This document shows, piece after piece, positions 9,242 through 17,837 of a stretch of DNA of 64,000 nucleotides. Origin of the DNA: JADKAV01 sp963733395 (GTDB taxonomy: Bacteria > Actinomycetota > Actinomycetes > S36-B12 > UBA10799). Made by a program: the position numbers and the translations under genes. The stretch spans positions 1 to 64,000 of the forward strand of contig CAVTCZ010000003.1 of NCBI GenBank assembly GCA_963733395.1, given 5' to 3'. The notes under the pieces were generated by a model, which did not search any database, was not told the origin of the DNA, and saw nothing but the letters and a program-made list of their open reading frames with translations. Positions within the stretch are counted from its first letter, which is position 1. Every line of letters starts with the position of its first letter.

Positions 9242-10242
9242 TCAGCGCTTCTTCCTCACCAGCCATGAGGTCGTCGACGAGTATGAGGTGTACTCGGTCG
9301 TTGGCCGGCGCCGCCAGGGTCATCGTCACCAGCAGTTTCTTGGCCTTGCCGGTGGTCTTGATCGTGACTTTGCCCGCCTTCGTGACCTTCACGGAGGCGA
9401 ACCGCTTGGTGCTGTTCTTCGACCACTTGACGGTGGGCGTGGCCCGTTGGCCGGCGTTGGTCTTCACGGCCTGTCTTCAGCAGGACGGTCTTGCCCTTCG
9501 CCGCGATCTCCTTCGGGAGCTTCACCTTCGCGGTCTGCTTCTTGGGTACGACCGGGCGGCGGCGTCGGTGTGCCCGCGGGGACGTTCAGCGTGCCCGTCA
9601 GGTACCAGTCCACGCCCTTGAGCAGGTTGTAGTCCACGGTCCCCGATCTGCAAGCACGTGGCGTTGAGCGAGGGGAAGGGCGGGAAGGATCCGGTACTCA
9701 CCACTGCGAACTGCCCGGTGGCAGGGTCGTAGTTCCTCCCGGCAGACAGGCCACGCAGGGGCTCGGTGCCTTGCGAAGACAGCCCGACGATGCCGCTGAG
9801 CCGGCAATCCCCCGGGAATGGGCCGTCGGGCACGTGGACCGTCATCTCGTACAGCATCGCCAGCGTGACCACGCCGTCGGCATCGATCGATCCCGCCGAT
9901 GTCTTGCGGGGTCCAGGTGATGCTGTTGTCGGCGTACAGGCCCGTCAGTGTCGGCCAGGTCTGGCCCTGTGCCGGGAACGACAGGACACTGCTGGACAGC
10001 GATCCGTCCAGCCAGGACACCGCGCCCTGGGACGTGAGGTAGGTGTACGAGGGCGCGTCCCTGCCCGTCAGGTAGATGTAGCTGCAGTCGGGGATGTAGG
10101 TGTCGGTCTGGGTGCTGCCCTGCGCGCACGCCTCGAGGGTGACGGTGGCGGACCCGTTCCCGAGGTCGATGGCGGCGGCCGGTGCGCTCACGCCGAGGTC
10201 AGCGCGGCGGTCGCAGCGACGCTGAAGCGCAGGAGCGCTCAT
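9242..10242 (-). CDS. secreted protein of unknown function (several frameshifts)
   Basis: Three or more frames join into one protein of about 330 residues. An N-terminal signal-like stretch (LLRFSVAATAALTSA) is visible only in another frame. Then come a beta-rich region (SATVTLEACAQGSTQTDTY), a middle part containing AGRNYDPATGQFAV, and a Lys-rich C-terminal domain (TPTVKWSKNSTKRFAS, KAGKVTIKTTGKAKKL) ending SWLVRKKR at the TGA at 9244-9242. Middle and C-terminal parts are clearly related to the protein at 27440-28166 (AGRNYDPATGRFAV, KAGKVTITTTGKAKKLYV), which allowed the frames to be stitched. A good ribosome site (GGGGAGG) precedes the ATG at 10242. Probably exported. Role unknown. Confidence 0.6.
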
Positions 10243-10405
10243 GGGCTGCCTCCCCGTTGACAGTTGACACTTGACTGTACCGCTGGCGTCCAGGCTCCGG
10301 CGCTCTCCTCGCCTCGTCAGCGGTTGTCGTCCTGGTGAGCGCGGACTCCACCGGTGGCAGCAACCTGGTGAAGGAGTGCTTGATGATGTGTGCCGAGTCG
10401 GCGGC

Positions 10406-11170
10406 TCACACGACCTTGGCCAGGAAAGCCTGGGTCCGCTCGTGCTGGGGCGAGTCCAGGACGGCCCGCGGCGCGCCGGCCTCCACCACGACCCCGTTGT
10501 CGAGGAAGACCAGCGAGTCGGCCACCTCGCGGGCGAAGCCCATCTCGTGGGTCACCACGACCATGGTCATGCCGCCGCGGGCCAGTTGCTTCATCACCTC
10601 GAGCACCTCGCCGACCAGTTCCGGGTCGAGCGCGGAGGTCGGCTCGTCGAACAGCATCAACTTCGGATCCATGGCCAGGGCCCGGGCGATGGCGACGCGC
10701 TGCAACTGACCACCGGACATCTGGGCGGGATAGGCGTGCGCTTTGTGCGACAGGCCGACCATGTCGAGCAGTTCCTCCCCGCGCTCGGTCGCCTGCTTCT
10801 TGGGGACTTTCTTGACGTGCACGACCGCCATGGTGATGTTGCCCAGCGCCGTGACATGGGGGAAGAGGTTGAACCGCTGGAACACCATGCCGATCTCCCG
10901 GCGCTGCCGGGCGGCCTTGCGCAGCGCCATCTCGTGCAGGCTGCCGTCGCCGCGTTCCATGTATCCGACCAACTCGCCGTCCACGTACAGGCGCCCGGCG
11001 TTGATCTGCTCGAGGTGGTTGATGCAGCGCAGGAAGGTGGACTTCCCCGACCCCGAGGGTCCGATCATGCACATGACCTCGCCGGGCTGCACGGTCAGGG
11101 TGACCCCGCGCAGCACCTCGAGCGCGCCGAAGTTCTTGTACACGTTCTGGGCGTCGACCATGGGGGTCAT
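10406..11170 (-). CDS. polar amino-acid-type ABC transporter, ATP-binding protein
   Basis: A 254-residue ATPase that powers the importer formed with the two genes upstream. It shows Walker A (GPSGSGKST), a Q-loop (MVFQRFNLFPH), the signature MSGGQLQRVAIARAL, Walker B (LMLFDEPTSALD) and the H-loop (VVVTHEMGF). The sequence is typical of the GlnQ/HisP class. Start: the ATG at 11170 overlaps the permease stop by ATGA, and a second ATG at 11161 is also possible. It is the last gene of the GntR-headed operon. Confidence 0.93.
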   Translation of the reverse strand: MTPMVDAQNVYKNFGALEVLRGVTLTVQPGEVMCMIGPSGSGKSTFLRCINHLEQINAGRLYVDGELVGYMERGDGSLHEMALRKAARQRREIGMVFQRFNLFPHVTALGNITMAVVHVKKVPKKQATERGEELLDMVGLSHKAHAYPAQMSGGQLQRVAIARALAMDPKLMLFDEPTSALDPELVGEVLEVMKQLARGGMTMVVVTHEMGFAREVADSLVFLDNGVVVEAGAPRAVLDSPQHERTQAFLAKVV

Positions 11171-12132
11171 TTCGCATCCCGCAACAGGTTGACGTCCTCT
11201 GCGTCGGCCAGTGCCTGCAGTTGCCGGCCGGACATGACCCGGGACGCGCCGCGGGCGAAGTGCCGTTCGAGGTAGTACTGGCCGACCATCAGCACCGAGG
11301 TGAAGGCCAGGTACCAGGTGGAGGCGATCAGCAGCATGGGCACGGGGTTGAACGTCTCCACCGACAGGTCGCGCGCGCGGGCGTACAGGTCGAAGGTGTA
11401 CGGCACGGCGGTGACCAGCGAGGTGGTCTTCAGCATCGAGATCACCTCGTTGCCGGTCGGCGGGATGATCGAGCGCATCGCCTGCGGCAGGATGACCAGG
11501 CGCAGCGTGAGTGCCCGCGACATGCCCAGCGCGGTGGCGGCCTCGGTCTGTCCCTCGTCGACGCTCTGGATGCCGCCGCGCACGATCTCCGCCATGTACG
11601 CGGCCTCGTTGAGCGACAGCCCGATCACGGCCAGCCAGAAGACGTTCTCCGCGAAGCCGGCGGTTTGGACCGAGAAGAACTGGTGGATGAAGGGGATCCC
11701 GAAGTCCAGCCGCGGATAGATCGTGGAGAACAGGCCCCAGAAGACCAACTGCACGTACACCGGGGTGCCGCGGAAGATCCACACGTAGCCCCAACTCACC
11801 GACTGCATGATCCGGTTGGGGGTCAAGCGCATGACCGCCAGGATCACGCCGAGCGCGACCCCGAGGACCATCGACAGGGCGGTGAGCAACAGCGTGATCC
11901 CGGCGGCCTGCCAGAACCGCACGTCGAACAGGTACTGCAGGTAGGTCTGCCAGTCGTAGGCCTCGTTTGTCGCTGCCCCGTAGATGAACAGGAACAACGA
12001 AAGGACTATGACCACCGCCCAGACAGTGCGTCCGGTATGACGCAGGGGAGTGGCACGGATGCGTTCCGGCGGTGGCGGGGGTCCACCGTTGCCCGGAACC
12101 TCTCCGGCCGGCTGCGCCTGGGCGGTGGCCAC
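11167..12132 (-). CDS. polar amino-acid-type ABC transporter permease
   Basis: An inner-membrane permease of about 321 residues with a Pro-rich cytoplasmic N-terminus, then five or more membrane segments. It has the EAA loop typical of the HisM/GlnP class (region EAATALGMSRALTLRLVILP), which contacts the ATPase. The GTG at 12132 lies two bases after the binding-protein stop and starts the reading VATAQAQPAGEV. An upstream ATG at 12192 would overlap the previous gene by about 58 bp and is less likely. Only one permease gene is present, so it probably works as a homodimer. Confidence 0.9.
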   Translation of the reverse strand: MATAQAQPAGEVPGNGGPPPPPERIRATPLRHTGRTVWAVVIVLSLFLFIYGAATNEAYDWQTYLQYLFDVRFWQAAGITLLLTALSMVLGVALGVILAVMRLTPNRIMQSVSWGYVWIFRGTPVYVQLVFWGLFSTIYPRLDFGIPFIHQFFSVQTAGFAENVFWLAVIGLSLNEAAYMAEIVRGGIQSVDEGQTEAATALGMSRALTLRLVILPQAMRSIIPPTGNEVISMLKTTSLVTAVPYTFDLYARARDLSVETFNPVPMLLIASTWYLAFTSVLMVGQYYLERHFARGASRVMSGRQLQALADAEDVNLLRDAK

Positions 12133-12134
12133 AG

Positions 12135-13058
12135 TCAGCTCTTCCCGCCGTTGAGGGTCGCCGTGGTTATGGCCCCTGCTTCGACGCCCCATTGTTCGAG
12201 GATCGCCAGGTAGGTTCCGTCGTCCATCATCGACTGCAGTGCGGCCTGGACAGCCGGTGCCATCCCGCCGTCCTTGGCCAGGGCGACGCCGAAGGGGGCA
12301 GCGTCGAAGATGTCACCGGCGAGCATCAGTTTGCCGTCGGTCTGGCTGACCGCGTACTGGGTGACCGGGGAGTCGGCGGACATGGCATCGGCCCGGCCCA
12401 GCACCACGGCGTTGGTGATATCGCCCTGCGTGTCGAGCTTCAGCAGTTCCAGCGGGGGCTTGCCGGCTTCCTCGCAGGCCTTGCTCTTGGCCGGCAGCTC
12501 TTCGGTCTCCTGGTAGGTGCCGGTACCCACGGCGATCGTCAGACCGCACGCATCGTTGGGGTCCACGGGGTTGTCGGCCCGGCTGGCCCACTGGATGCCC
12601 GCGCTGTAGTAGTCGACGAAGTCCACCGAGGCCTGCCGCTCCAGGGTGTCGGTGAAGGAGGCCCAGCCGACGTCGTACTTGCCGCCCTTGACGCCCGGGA
12701 TGATGTTGTCGAACTGCGAATCCCGCAGGTCCGGGGTCAGCCCCAGGCGCTGCGACATCGCGGTCACCAGTTCGATGCCCCACCCGGTGGGCTGTCCGTC
12801 GGGGGTCTTGAACTCGTCCGGGGCGTAGGTCAGGTTCGTGCCGATCACCAGCTTCCCGGAGTCGCGCACGTCCGGGGGCAGCAGCGCGACGGCAGCTTCA
12901 TCGGGGCCAGTGCTCGCCGTCGAACCGCTGGCAGACGGTGACGAGCCGGAGTCCGCCGCGTTGTTCACACATCCGCTCAGGGCCAGGGCCGCCGCCGCGG
13001 CCAGGGCGAGGAAGGCCGTCGACCTCGGGGGGCGGGAACTCATCTTCGGTGTCTTCAT
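12135..13058 (-). CDS. ABC transporter substrate-binding lipoprotein
   Basis: A 307-residue extracellular solute-binding protein, family 3. It has a signal peptide with lipobox (LALSGC), a Ser/Gly-rich tether, then the two-lobe fold with the typical start GKLVIGTNLTYAPDEF, the motif GWGIELVTAMSQRLGL, and a hinge region YDVGWASFTDT. It is coupled to the kinase gene upstream by ATGA. The ligand is likely a polar amino acid or an amino-acid-sugar conjugate, to judge from the family and the neighbouring kinase. It cannot be fixed from sequence. Confidence 0.92.
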   Translation of the reverse strand: MKTPKMSSRPPRSTAFLALAAAAALALSGCVNNAADSGSSPSASGSTASTGPDEAAVALLPPDVRDSGKLVIGTNLTYAPDEFKTPDGQPTGWGIELVTAMSQRLGLTPDLRDSQFDNIIPGVKGGKYDVGWASFTDTLERQASVDFVDYYSAGIQWASRADNPVDPNDACGLTIAVGTGTYQETEELPAKSKACEEAGKPPLELLKLDTQGDITNAVVLGRADAMSADSPVTQYAVSQTDGKLMLAGDIFDAAPFGVALAKDGGMAPAVQAALQSMMDDGTYLAILEQWGVEAGAITTATLNGGKS

Positions 13059-14056
13059 GGCGCTGGCCTTTCAGTGATTGGTGGAGCAGCGGAGCCCTGC
13101 CCCCCGGCGTCGGGGGAACTACCGGGGGACAGGGCGTATGGGTGGAGCAACGACACGATGTCGGCGTCGCTGGCGATGCCAGCGCGAGCACCGACTTTCG
13201 TGACCGCTCGGGCGGCTGCTGCATTCGCGAACGAGGCGGCGGCGCGCAGATCTGGATCGTGGTTCAAAGCGTGGATGAATGCGGCTCCGAAGGTGTCGCC
13301 GGCGCCGGTGACGTCAACCGCCTCGACCGGGATCCCCTCGATGTCGAACCGGTCGTCCGCGCTGGCCACGTGACACCCGTGCCGGCCGAGGGTGACCACG
13401 ACGACACTAGCGGCGCCCGCGAGCAGTTCGTCGATCACGCGCGAGCCCGGACGGCCGTCGCAGTAGCGATCGAACCCCACGCGGTTGAAGAACAACAGGT
13501 CGGCCCGCGCGACGAGATCGTCATCGCCCGGGCGCAGGTTAGCGACGTCGAGGTCCAGGACCAGCCGGGCTCCGGCGGCGCGGACGGTGTCGATGACCCG
13601 CGCGGCGGACCGGCCCGCATGTCGCAGCGAGCGCAGGTCCCCGATCGCGGTGTACACGTACCGCGCCGCCATCAGGATGTCCATTGCATCGTCGGACAGG
13701 TCGATGCGTTCGAGTCCGAGCGCGGGGGTCAGGACAGTGTGCTCACCGTCGGTCAGGACGATGATGTTGCGGGAATCGGCGAGGCCGGGTTGGCGCACCA
13801 CCAGGCTGGTGTCGACCCCCTGGTCAGTGAGGTCGGCCAGCAGCGCGTCGGTCAGGGACGTGTCGTTCATGGCCCAGAGGAAGCGCGCCGTCTCACCGAA
13901 GCCCGCGTAGACGGCGGCCGCGTTCGCGATCATGCCGCCGGTCTCGGTGCTCACCGGGAAGAGGTCGATCTTGGTTCCGGTCGCGGGCCACTGGCTCGGG
14001 CGGAAGAACTCGTCGAGGGCCACGTCGCCGATGAAGACCGAATAGTGGTCAGGCAT
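13055..14056 (-). CDS. PfkB-family carbohydrate kinase
   Basis: A 333-residue ribokinase-fold kinase. It shows the N-terminal glycine motif (ETGGMIANAAAVYAGFG, residues 38-54) and the signature DVTGAGDTFGAAF with catalytic Asp254 and the anion-hole GAGD. The family phosphorylates sugars, nucleosides or fructosamines. Its place between a polar-amino-acid-type importer and catabolic genes resembles fructoselysine-kinase loci, but the matching SIS-type deglycase is absent here. It overlaps the upstream gene by 8 bp and the downstream one by ATGA. Confidence 0.9.
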   Translation of the reverse strand: MPDHYSVFIGDVALDEFFRPSQWPATGTKIDLFPVSTETGGMIANAAAVYAGFGETARFLWAMNDTSLTDALLADLTDQGVDTSLVVRQPGLADSRNIIVLTDGEHTVLTPALGLERIDLSDDAMDILMAARYVYTAIGDLRSLRHAGRSAARVIDTVRAAGARLVLDLDVANLRPGDDDLVARADLLFFNRVGFDRYCDGRPGSRVIDELLAGAASVVVVTLGRHGCHVASADDRFDIEGIPVEAVDVTGAGDTFGAAFIHALNHDPDLRAAASFANAAAARAVTKVGARAGIASDADIVSLLHPYALSPGSSPDAGGQGSAAPPITERPAP

Positions 14057-14537
14057 GGTCGCCTCGCATGTGGATCAGCAAGGGGCCGTCCACGATCTCG
14101 CACCATGGGTCGGTGATGGTCTGGTCCACGCCTGCCAGCCAGTAGTAGCGGCTCGGGCCGTCCAGGCCCATGGCTGGGGCGTGGTAGACCCCGGGCTTCA
14201 GCGTCAGGCATTGGCCCGGCTGCAGCAGTAGCGCCTGGACGGACTGGGCGTGGGGCTCGACGCCGACGGGTACCACGATGGGTGCTGCGATCGGTGCGAT
14301 GGTCTCGCGGGTGTGCGGATGCTGCTCCATGAGCCGCACCTCGGCGTCGATCGCCGGCCCGGCGGTCATGCCCAGATGGGTGGCTCCGGTGACCACGGGC
14401 TCACCGGTGTAGCGGTCGCGCCAGTCGGCAGCCTCGGTGACGACCACGTCCGGCCCGTTCCCGCCTGCCAGATCGTAGAGCCGTCCGTACGCCGTCAGGT
14501 CCACGGCGTCCGCACGGACTGCATCGACGGTCCTCAT
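14049..14537 (-). CDS. ureidoglycolate-lyase-like (AllA fold) protein
   Basis: A 162-residue protein with the beta-barrel pattern of the ureidoglycolate lyase family: HLGMTAGPAIDAEVRLMEQH, then LLLQPGQCLTLKPGVYHAPAMG, close to the family's metal or substrate site. In purine breakdown the enzyme releases urea from ureidoglycolate. No other purine-catabolism gene is near, so here it may act on another carbinolamine-like intermediate of the operon's substrate (inference). It overlaps both neighbours (ATGA with the gene upstream). Confidence 0.7.
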   Translation of the reverse strand: MRTVDAVRADAVDLTAYGRLYDLAGGNGPDVVVTEAADWRDRYTGEPVVTGATHLGMTAGPAIDAEVRLMEQHPHTRETIAPIAAPIVVPVGVEPHAQSVQALLLQPGQCLTLKPGVYHAPAMGLDGPSRYYWLAGVDQTITDPWCEIVDGPLLIHMRGDHA

Positions 14538-15316
14538 GGGGCTTCGCCACCCGGCACGCTCGGGGTGGCCGCGGATTCGCGCACCTGCCGGACGGCGGCC
14601 ATGAACTCGGCGACAGCTTGCGCCGAGACCTCGCCGGCGGCCGTTCCGGTGTCCTTCAGCGAACTGCCCACGATCGCGGCGTCGGCCAGTAGGAGTTGCT
14701 CGTGGCAGTTCGCCGGGGTCACACCCGCGCCGACCACCAGCGGGAAGTCGGCACCGAGCACGTCCCGGAACGCGCGGATCTTGGTCGGGGAGGTCTCTTG
14801 GCCGGTGCGGTCCCCGGTCACCACCACCGCGTCACACCGGTCCATGGCGATCCGCAGGTCGACGTCCGCCGGGTTCCCGGACAGGACCTCCTGGTACTTG
14901 AACCGCACCCCTCCGAGCAGTACCGCCGAACTCCACCGGCGGATCCTCTCGGTGGAGGTGGCGAACTGTGCGTCCTGTGCTGGTGGCAGGTGGCCCGCGA
15001 CGGAATCCATCTGGACGAACGCAGCCCCGTAATGGTCGGCCAGGGCGAAGGAGGTGGCGCCGTCGTCGAGCACGTTGACGCCGTAGGGGACCGGTGGCGG
15101 GTCGGCCGCGAGTCTGGCCAACACCGCTTCGACGTCGCGCCGTGACCCGAAGTAGTCCTCGACGATGAGGCCGTCGACGCCGTTGCCGACCAGGATCTCG
15201 GTCTCCCGCATCGCCCGGTGCAGGATGTCGTGCGGGTTGTCCCCCTGCAGGTGCAGCATGGCGAGGATCGGCTTGGACACCCCGAACAGTTCCTCGAGAA
15301 GCGGTCGGTCAGTCAT
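14534..15316 (-). CDS. BtpA/SgcQ-family protein
   Basis: A 260-residue TIM-barrel protein of the BtpA family. It shows KPILAMLHLQGDNP near the N-terminus, NGVDGLIVEDYFGS, VPYGVNVLDD and the phosphate-loop-like VVGAGVTPANCHEQLLLADAAIVGSSLKD. Members include SgcQ of enteric sugar operons and BtpA of photosystem I biogenesis; the reaction is not established. In this operon a role in sugar-phosphate breakdown after the PfkB kinase step is plausible. It starts two bases before the GntR stop codon region ends and overlaps the next gene by ATGA. Confidence 0.82.
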   Translation of the reverse strand: MTDRPLLEELFGVSKPILAMLHLQGDNPHDILHRAMRETEILVGNGVDGLIVEDYFGSRRDVEAVLARLAADPPPVPYGVNVLDDGATSFALADHYGAAFVQMDSVAGHLPPAQDAQFATSTERIRRWSSAVLLGGVRFKYQEVLSGNPADVDLRIAMDRCDAVVVTGDRTGQETSPTKIRAFRDVLGADFPLVVGAGVTPANCHEQLLLADAAIVGSSLKDTGTAAGEVSAQAVAEFMAAVRQVRESAATPSVPGGEAP

Positions 15317-15317
15317 C

Positions 15318-16052
15318 TCAGCCGCCTTCCGGCGGGTCGTTGATCGCGGTGCTGAAGTTGAACTGGATGTGCGAGGAGTACACGGTCTTGATCCGTTCGA
15401 TCTCGACGTCGTTCTGGTCGAAGGCGCTTCCCTGTGCGATGAGCAGGGCGTCCTGGGAGTCCTCGCCGAGCAACTCGCGCTCCTGGTCGGACGCGACTTC
15501 CGCGGTGAGCGTCATCGCCGTGCGCCGCGGGTGGGTGTCGTAGGTCGTGCGGAAGAGTTGGTACAAGGAGCGGTTCTCGAAGTCGACGAACTCGATCCCG
15601 GGGAACAGGTCCACGGGGATCCAGGACGTGTCCAGGGACAGGTAGTCGGTCGTCCCGTCGCCCGCGATCCCGCGGAGCCGGACGAGTTCGAAGTACGTGC
15701 GTCCCTCCTGCTCCAGGGTGCGCGCCGAGATCACCGTGGCCACCCCCAGCGCCGCGTTGTCGCCGAGGCTGTCGGTGAAGCCGCCGAAACTCCAGATGTC
15801 GTGCCGGATCGGCCGCGTCTCGACGAACGTTCCCTTGCCGTGCACCCGTCGCACCAACTTCTCGTTGACGAGGACGTCGATCGCGCTGCGAACGGTGCCC
15901 CGGGTGGTTCCGAACTTCTTGACCAGGTCTGTCTCGGACGGGATCGCGTCGCCGGTCTCGAGGTCGCCGTCGAGGATCAGCCCGCGCACGTACCGGCTGA
16001 TGTGGATGTACAGGGGGGTGAAGTCGTTCGCCCTGGCTGTCGTGACCACCAC
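15318..16052 (-). CDS. GntR/HutC-family transcriptional regulator
   Basis: The protein has an N-terminal winged helix (PLYIHISRYVRGLILDGDL, then PSETDLVKKFGTTRGTVRSA) and a C-terminal UTRA ligand-binding domain of the HutC type. It heads the operon of sugar-kinase and ABC-importer genes and very likely represses it until the substrate binds. Start: the GTG at 16052 has GAAGGGG about 8 bp upstream and places the helix near the N-terminus, as is usual. The longer ATG at 16082 would leave no room for a ribosome site beside the operator at 16084-16101. Confidence 0.88.
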   Translation of the reverse strand: MVVTTARANDFTPLYIHISRYVRGLILDGDLETGDAIPSETDLVKKFGTTRGTVRSAIDVLVNEKLVRRVHGKGTFVETRPIRHDIWSFGGFTDSLGDNAALGVATVISARTLEQEGRTYFELVRLRGIAGDGTTDYLSLDTSWIPVDLFPGIEFVDFENRSLYQLFRTTYDTHPRRTAMTLTAEVASDQERELLGEDSQDALLIAQGSAFDQNDVEIERIKTVYSSHIQFNFSTAINDPPEGG

Positions 16053-16083
16053 CGGACGCCCCTTCTCGTGGCACTTGTCCACT

Positions 16084-16101
16084 TGTCTAGACCACTAGAC
16101 A
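16084..16101. promoter_or_regulatory. GntR-type operator palindrome
   Basis: A perfect inverted repeat, TGTCTAG-ACCA-CTAGACA, stands 32 bp upstream of the chosen GntR start. The half-site TGTCTAG around a short spacer resembles the GT-N-TA-N-AC type of operator bound by HutC-like GntR proteins, so it is the likely autoregulatory site for the whole operon. Confidence 0.8.
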
Positions 16102-16204
16102 TCGTAGTGGGAGTCGGAGGAGAGGGTCAAGGACTTTGGGGCGAAACTGCCGCAGTTGCTCGAGTGATCGGCGCGCCAGGCGCCCCGGTTTGCCCTGGTT
16201 AAAC

Positions 16205-16254
16205 GTTGTGGCGTTGGCGAGCGAACGCACGCGTGGCTTCGCTCCTCCACAGAC
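16205..16254. repeat. palindromic repeat, family A copy 1 (diverged)
   Basis: It begins GTTGTGGCGTTGGCGAGCGA, has the central CGCACGCGTG and ends GCTCCTCCAC. It follows the plan of the better copies at 20056-20107 and 36683-36735 but has lost perfect pairing. It lies in the 300-bp gap between the GntR operator and the DUF222-HNH gene, where I see no gene. Confidence 0.55.
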
Positions 16255-16402
16255 TTCGCCATGCAACACCCTCCTCAGATAGGGCGTTGCCTAGACCGGT
16301 TGAGGTGAAGCTCATCCCCCTCCCGTCCACATGGTCCAGATGCTCGCCCCGTAAGCCGACGGCGAGCACGCCGGCCTTCAACGCCGTGGCAGCTACCGGC
16401 CG

Positions 16403-17639
16403 TCATGGTCTGGCGGGTGCTGGTGGTGCGCGGGTGGCGGTGATGGTGGGTACGCCGTGGGCATCGATGGTGATGGTGTAGTGGCCGTGGTGCAGGTCGT
16501 GGTGGCATCTGCTGCACATCAGGACCAGGTTTGATAGGTCGGTCAGGCCGCCGTGGCGCCAGTGGATGATGTGGTGGGCTTCGCAGAATCGGGGGGAGCG
16601 TCCGCAGCGGATGCAGCCGTGGTCGCGGGCGATCAGGGCGGCCCATTGCCAGCGGCTGGCGCGGCGCGCGGCCCGGCCCAGGGCCAGCGGCACGAACGTG
16701 TCGCCGCGTTTGACCCCGAAGATGACTGCGCAGACCGCGGCGCAGGTCAGCAGGTCGAACGCGATCCGGCCGATCGGCTGGCCGTCGTCGAGGGTGGCAC
16801 CGAGCCCGTCGGGCAGGGTGTCGATGTCGACCAGCACCGACAACCCGGACATCCCCAGCGGGCGGGTGTTGGCGGCGGCGGCGGCGACCAGGTCGGCCAG
16901 GGCGTCGGCGCGGGCCTGGGTGGGGGTGCGGGTGTCCCCGGGGATGCTGCGGTCGGTGAGCGCGGTCAGGACCTCGCGCAGCCGGCGGCCTTCCAGGGCG
17001 TCCAGCCAGCCGTCGATGCGGTACATCCCGCCCAGGGTCTCCGACAGGCTGATGCCGCGTTTGGCGCGCTGGACGGCGTGGTCGGCGTCGGTGGCCTCGG
17101 GGTGGCATTGCCCGACCAGCAGGGTCAGGATCCGGCGCAGCTCGACCGGTTCCACCCCGCACGCCAGGTCCACCACGGCGTCTTCGATCTGGTCGAACCC
17201 GCTGATCCGGGGGGCGGCGTCGCGCAGCGCCTGCACATGCAGCGAGCTCAGCCGCCCGTCCCGGAACGCCGCGGCCACCCCCGGCAGGTGGCGCAGCGCC
17301 CGGGCGGTGCCCACGATGGCGCTGCCGGCCGCCGGGTTGCTGCCGGTCGCGGTCGCGACCAGCATCCCGGTGCTGCCGGCCCGCAGGCTGCGCGCCAGGT
17401 GCGCCGCGTCGGCGGTGCCGGCCAACGCCACCAGGTAGGCGTCCAACCGGTTACGCAGCCCGGCGGTGACCGTCATCGACCCGACGACCTGGTCCGGGCC
17501 CAGATCCAACGGGTCGGGCAAGCCCGTCGATCAGGGCCTCGATCTGGTCCAGGATCCCCGGATGGTCGGTGGGCAGCGACTGGCGGATCTGCGCGCGCCG
17601 CCGGGCCGGCCGCGACACCGCCAACACCGACATCCTCAC
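16403..17639 (-). CDS. DUF222-HNH endonuclease-like protein (one frameshift)
   Basis: About 410 residues after joining two frames near 17521. The start MRMSVLAVSRPARRRAQ and the helix DQIEALIDGL read from 17639; the rest reads on as PDPLDLGPDQVVGSMTVTAG. The long helical DUF222 region is followed by an HNH zinc-finger nuclease domain with CIRCG, CEAHHIIHW and CSRCHHDLHH. Such proteins are present in many copies in actinobacterial genomes and are often taken for mobile or selfish nucleases. No terminal repeats or intein context are visible here. Confidence 0.85.
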
Positions 17640-17837
17640 ACCCCCAATCCACTCCGACTACCTCAACGGTAGAACCGGGGTACGACAAAACCAGCCACCC
17701 CGAAACATCTGTGGACACCCCCAAACCACCTGTCCACAAGCGGCGGGCGCGCGGGCCTGCCGCAGCCTGCCGGGCGGCACTCGCGACATCCGAGGCGACG
17801 CCATCGATAGCAGCGGCGCCTGTGCCACACTCGCCAT

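Noticed and set aside
13055..14056. Naming the PfkB kinase fructoselysine kinase
   Set aside because: The deglycase partner is missing and the sequence alone does not separate the PfkB branches.
16403..17639. Insertion sequence or intein around the HNH gene
   Set aside because: No terminal inverted repeats, target duplication or host-gene flanks are seen; DUF222-HNH genes are common free-standing genes in actinobacteria.
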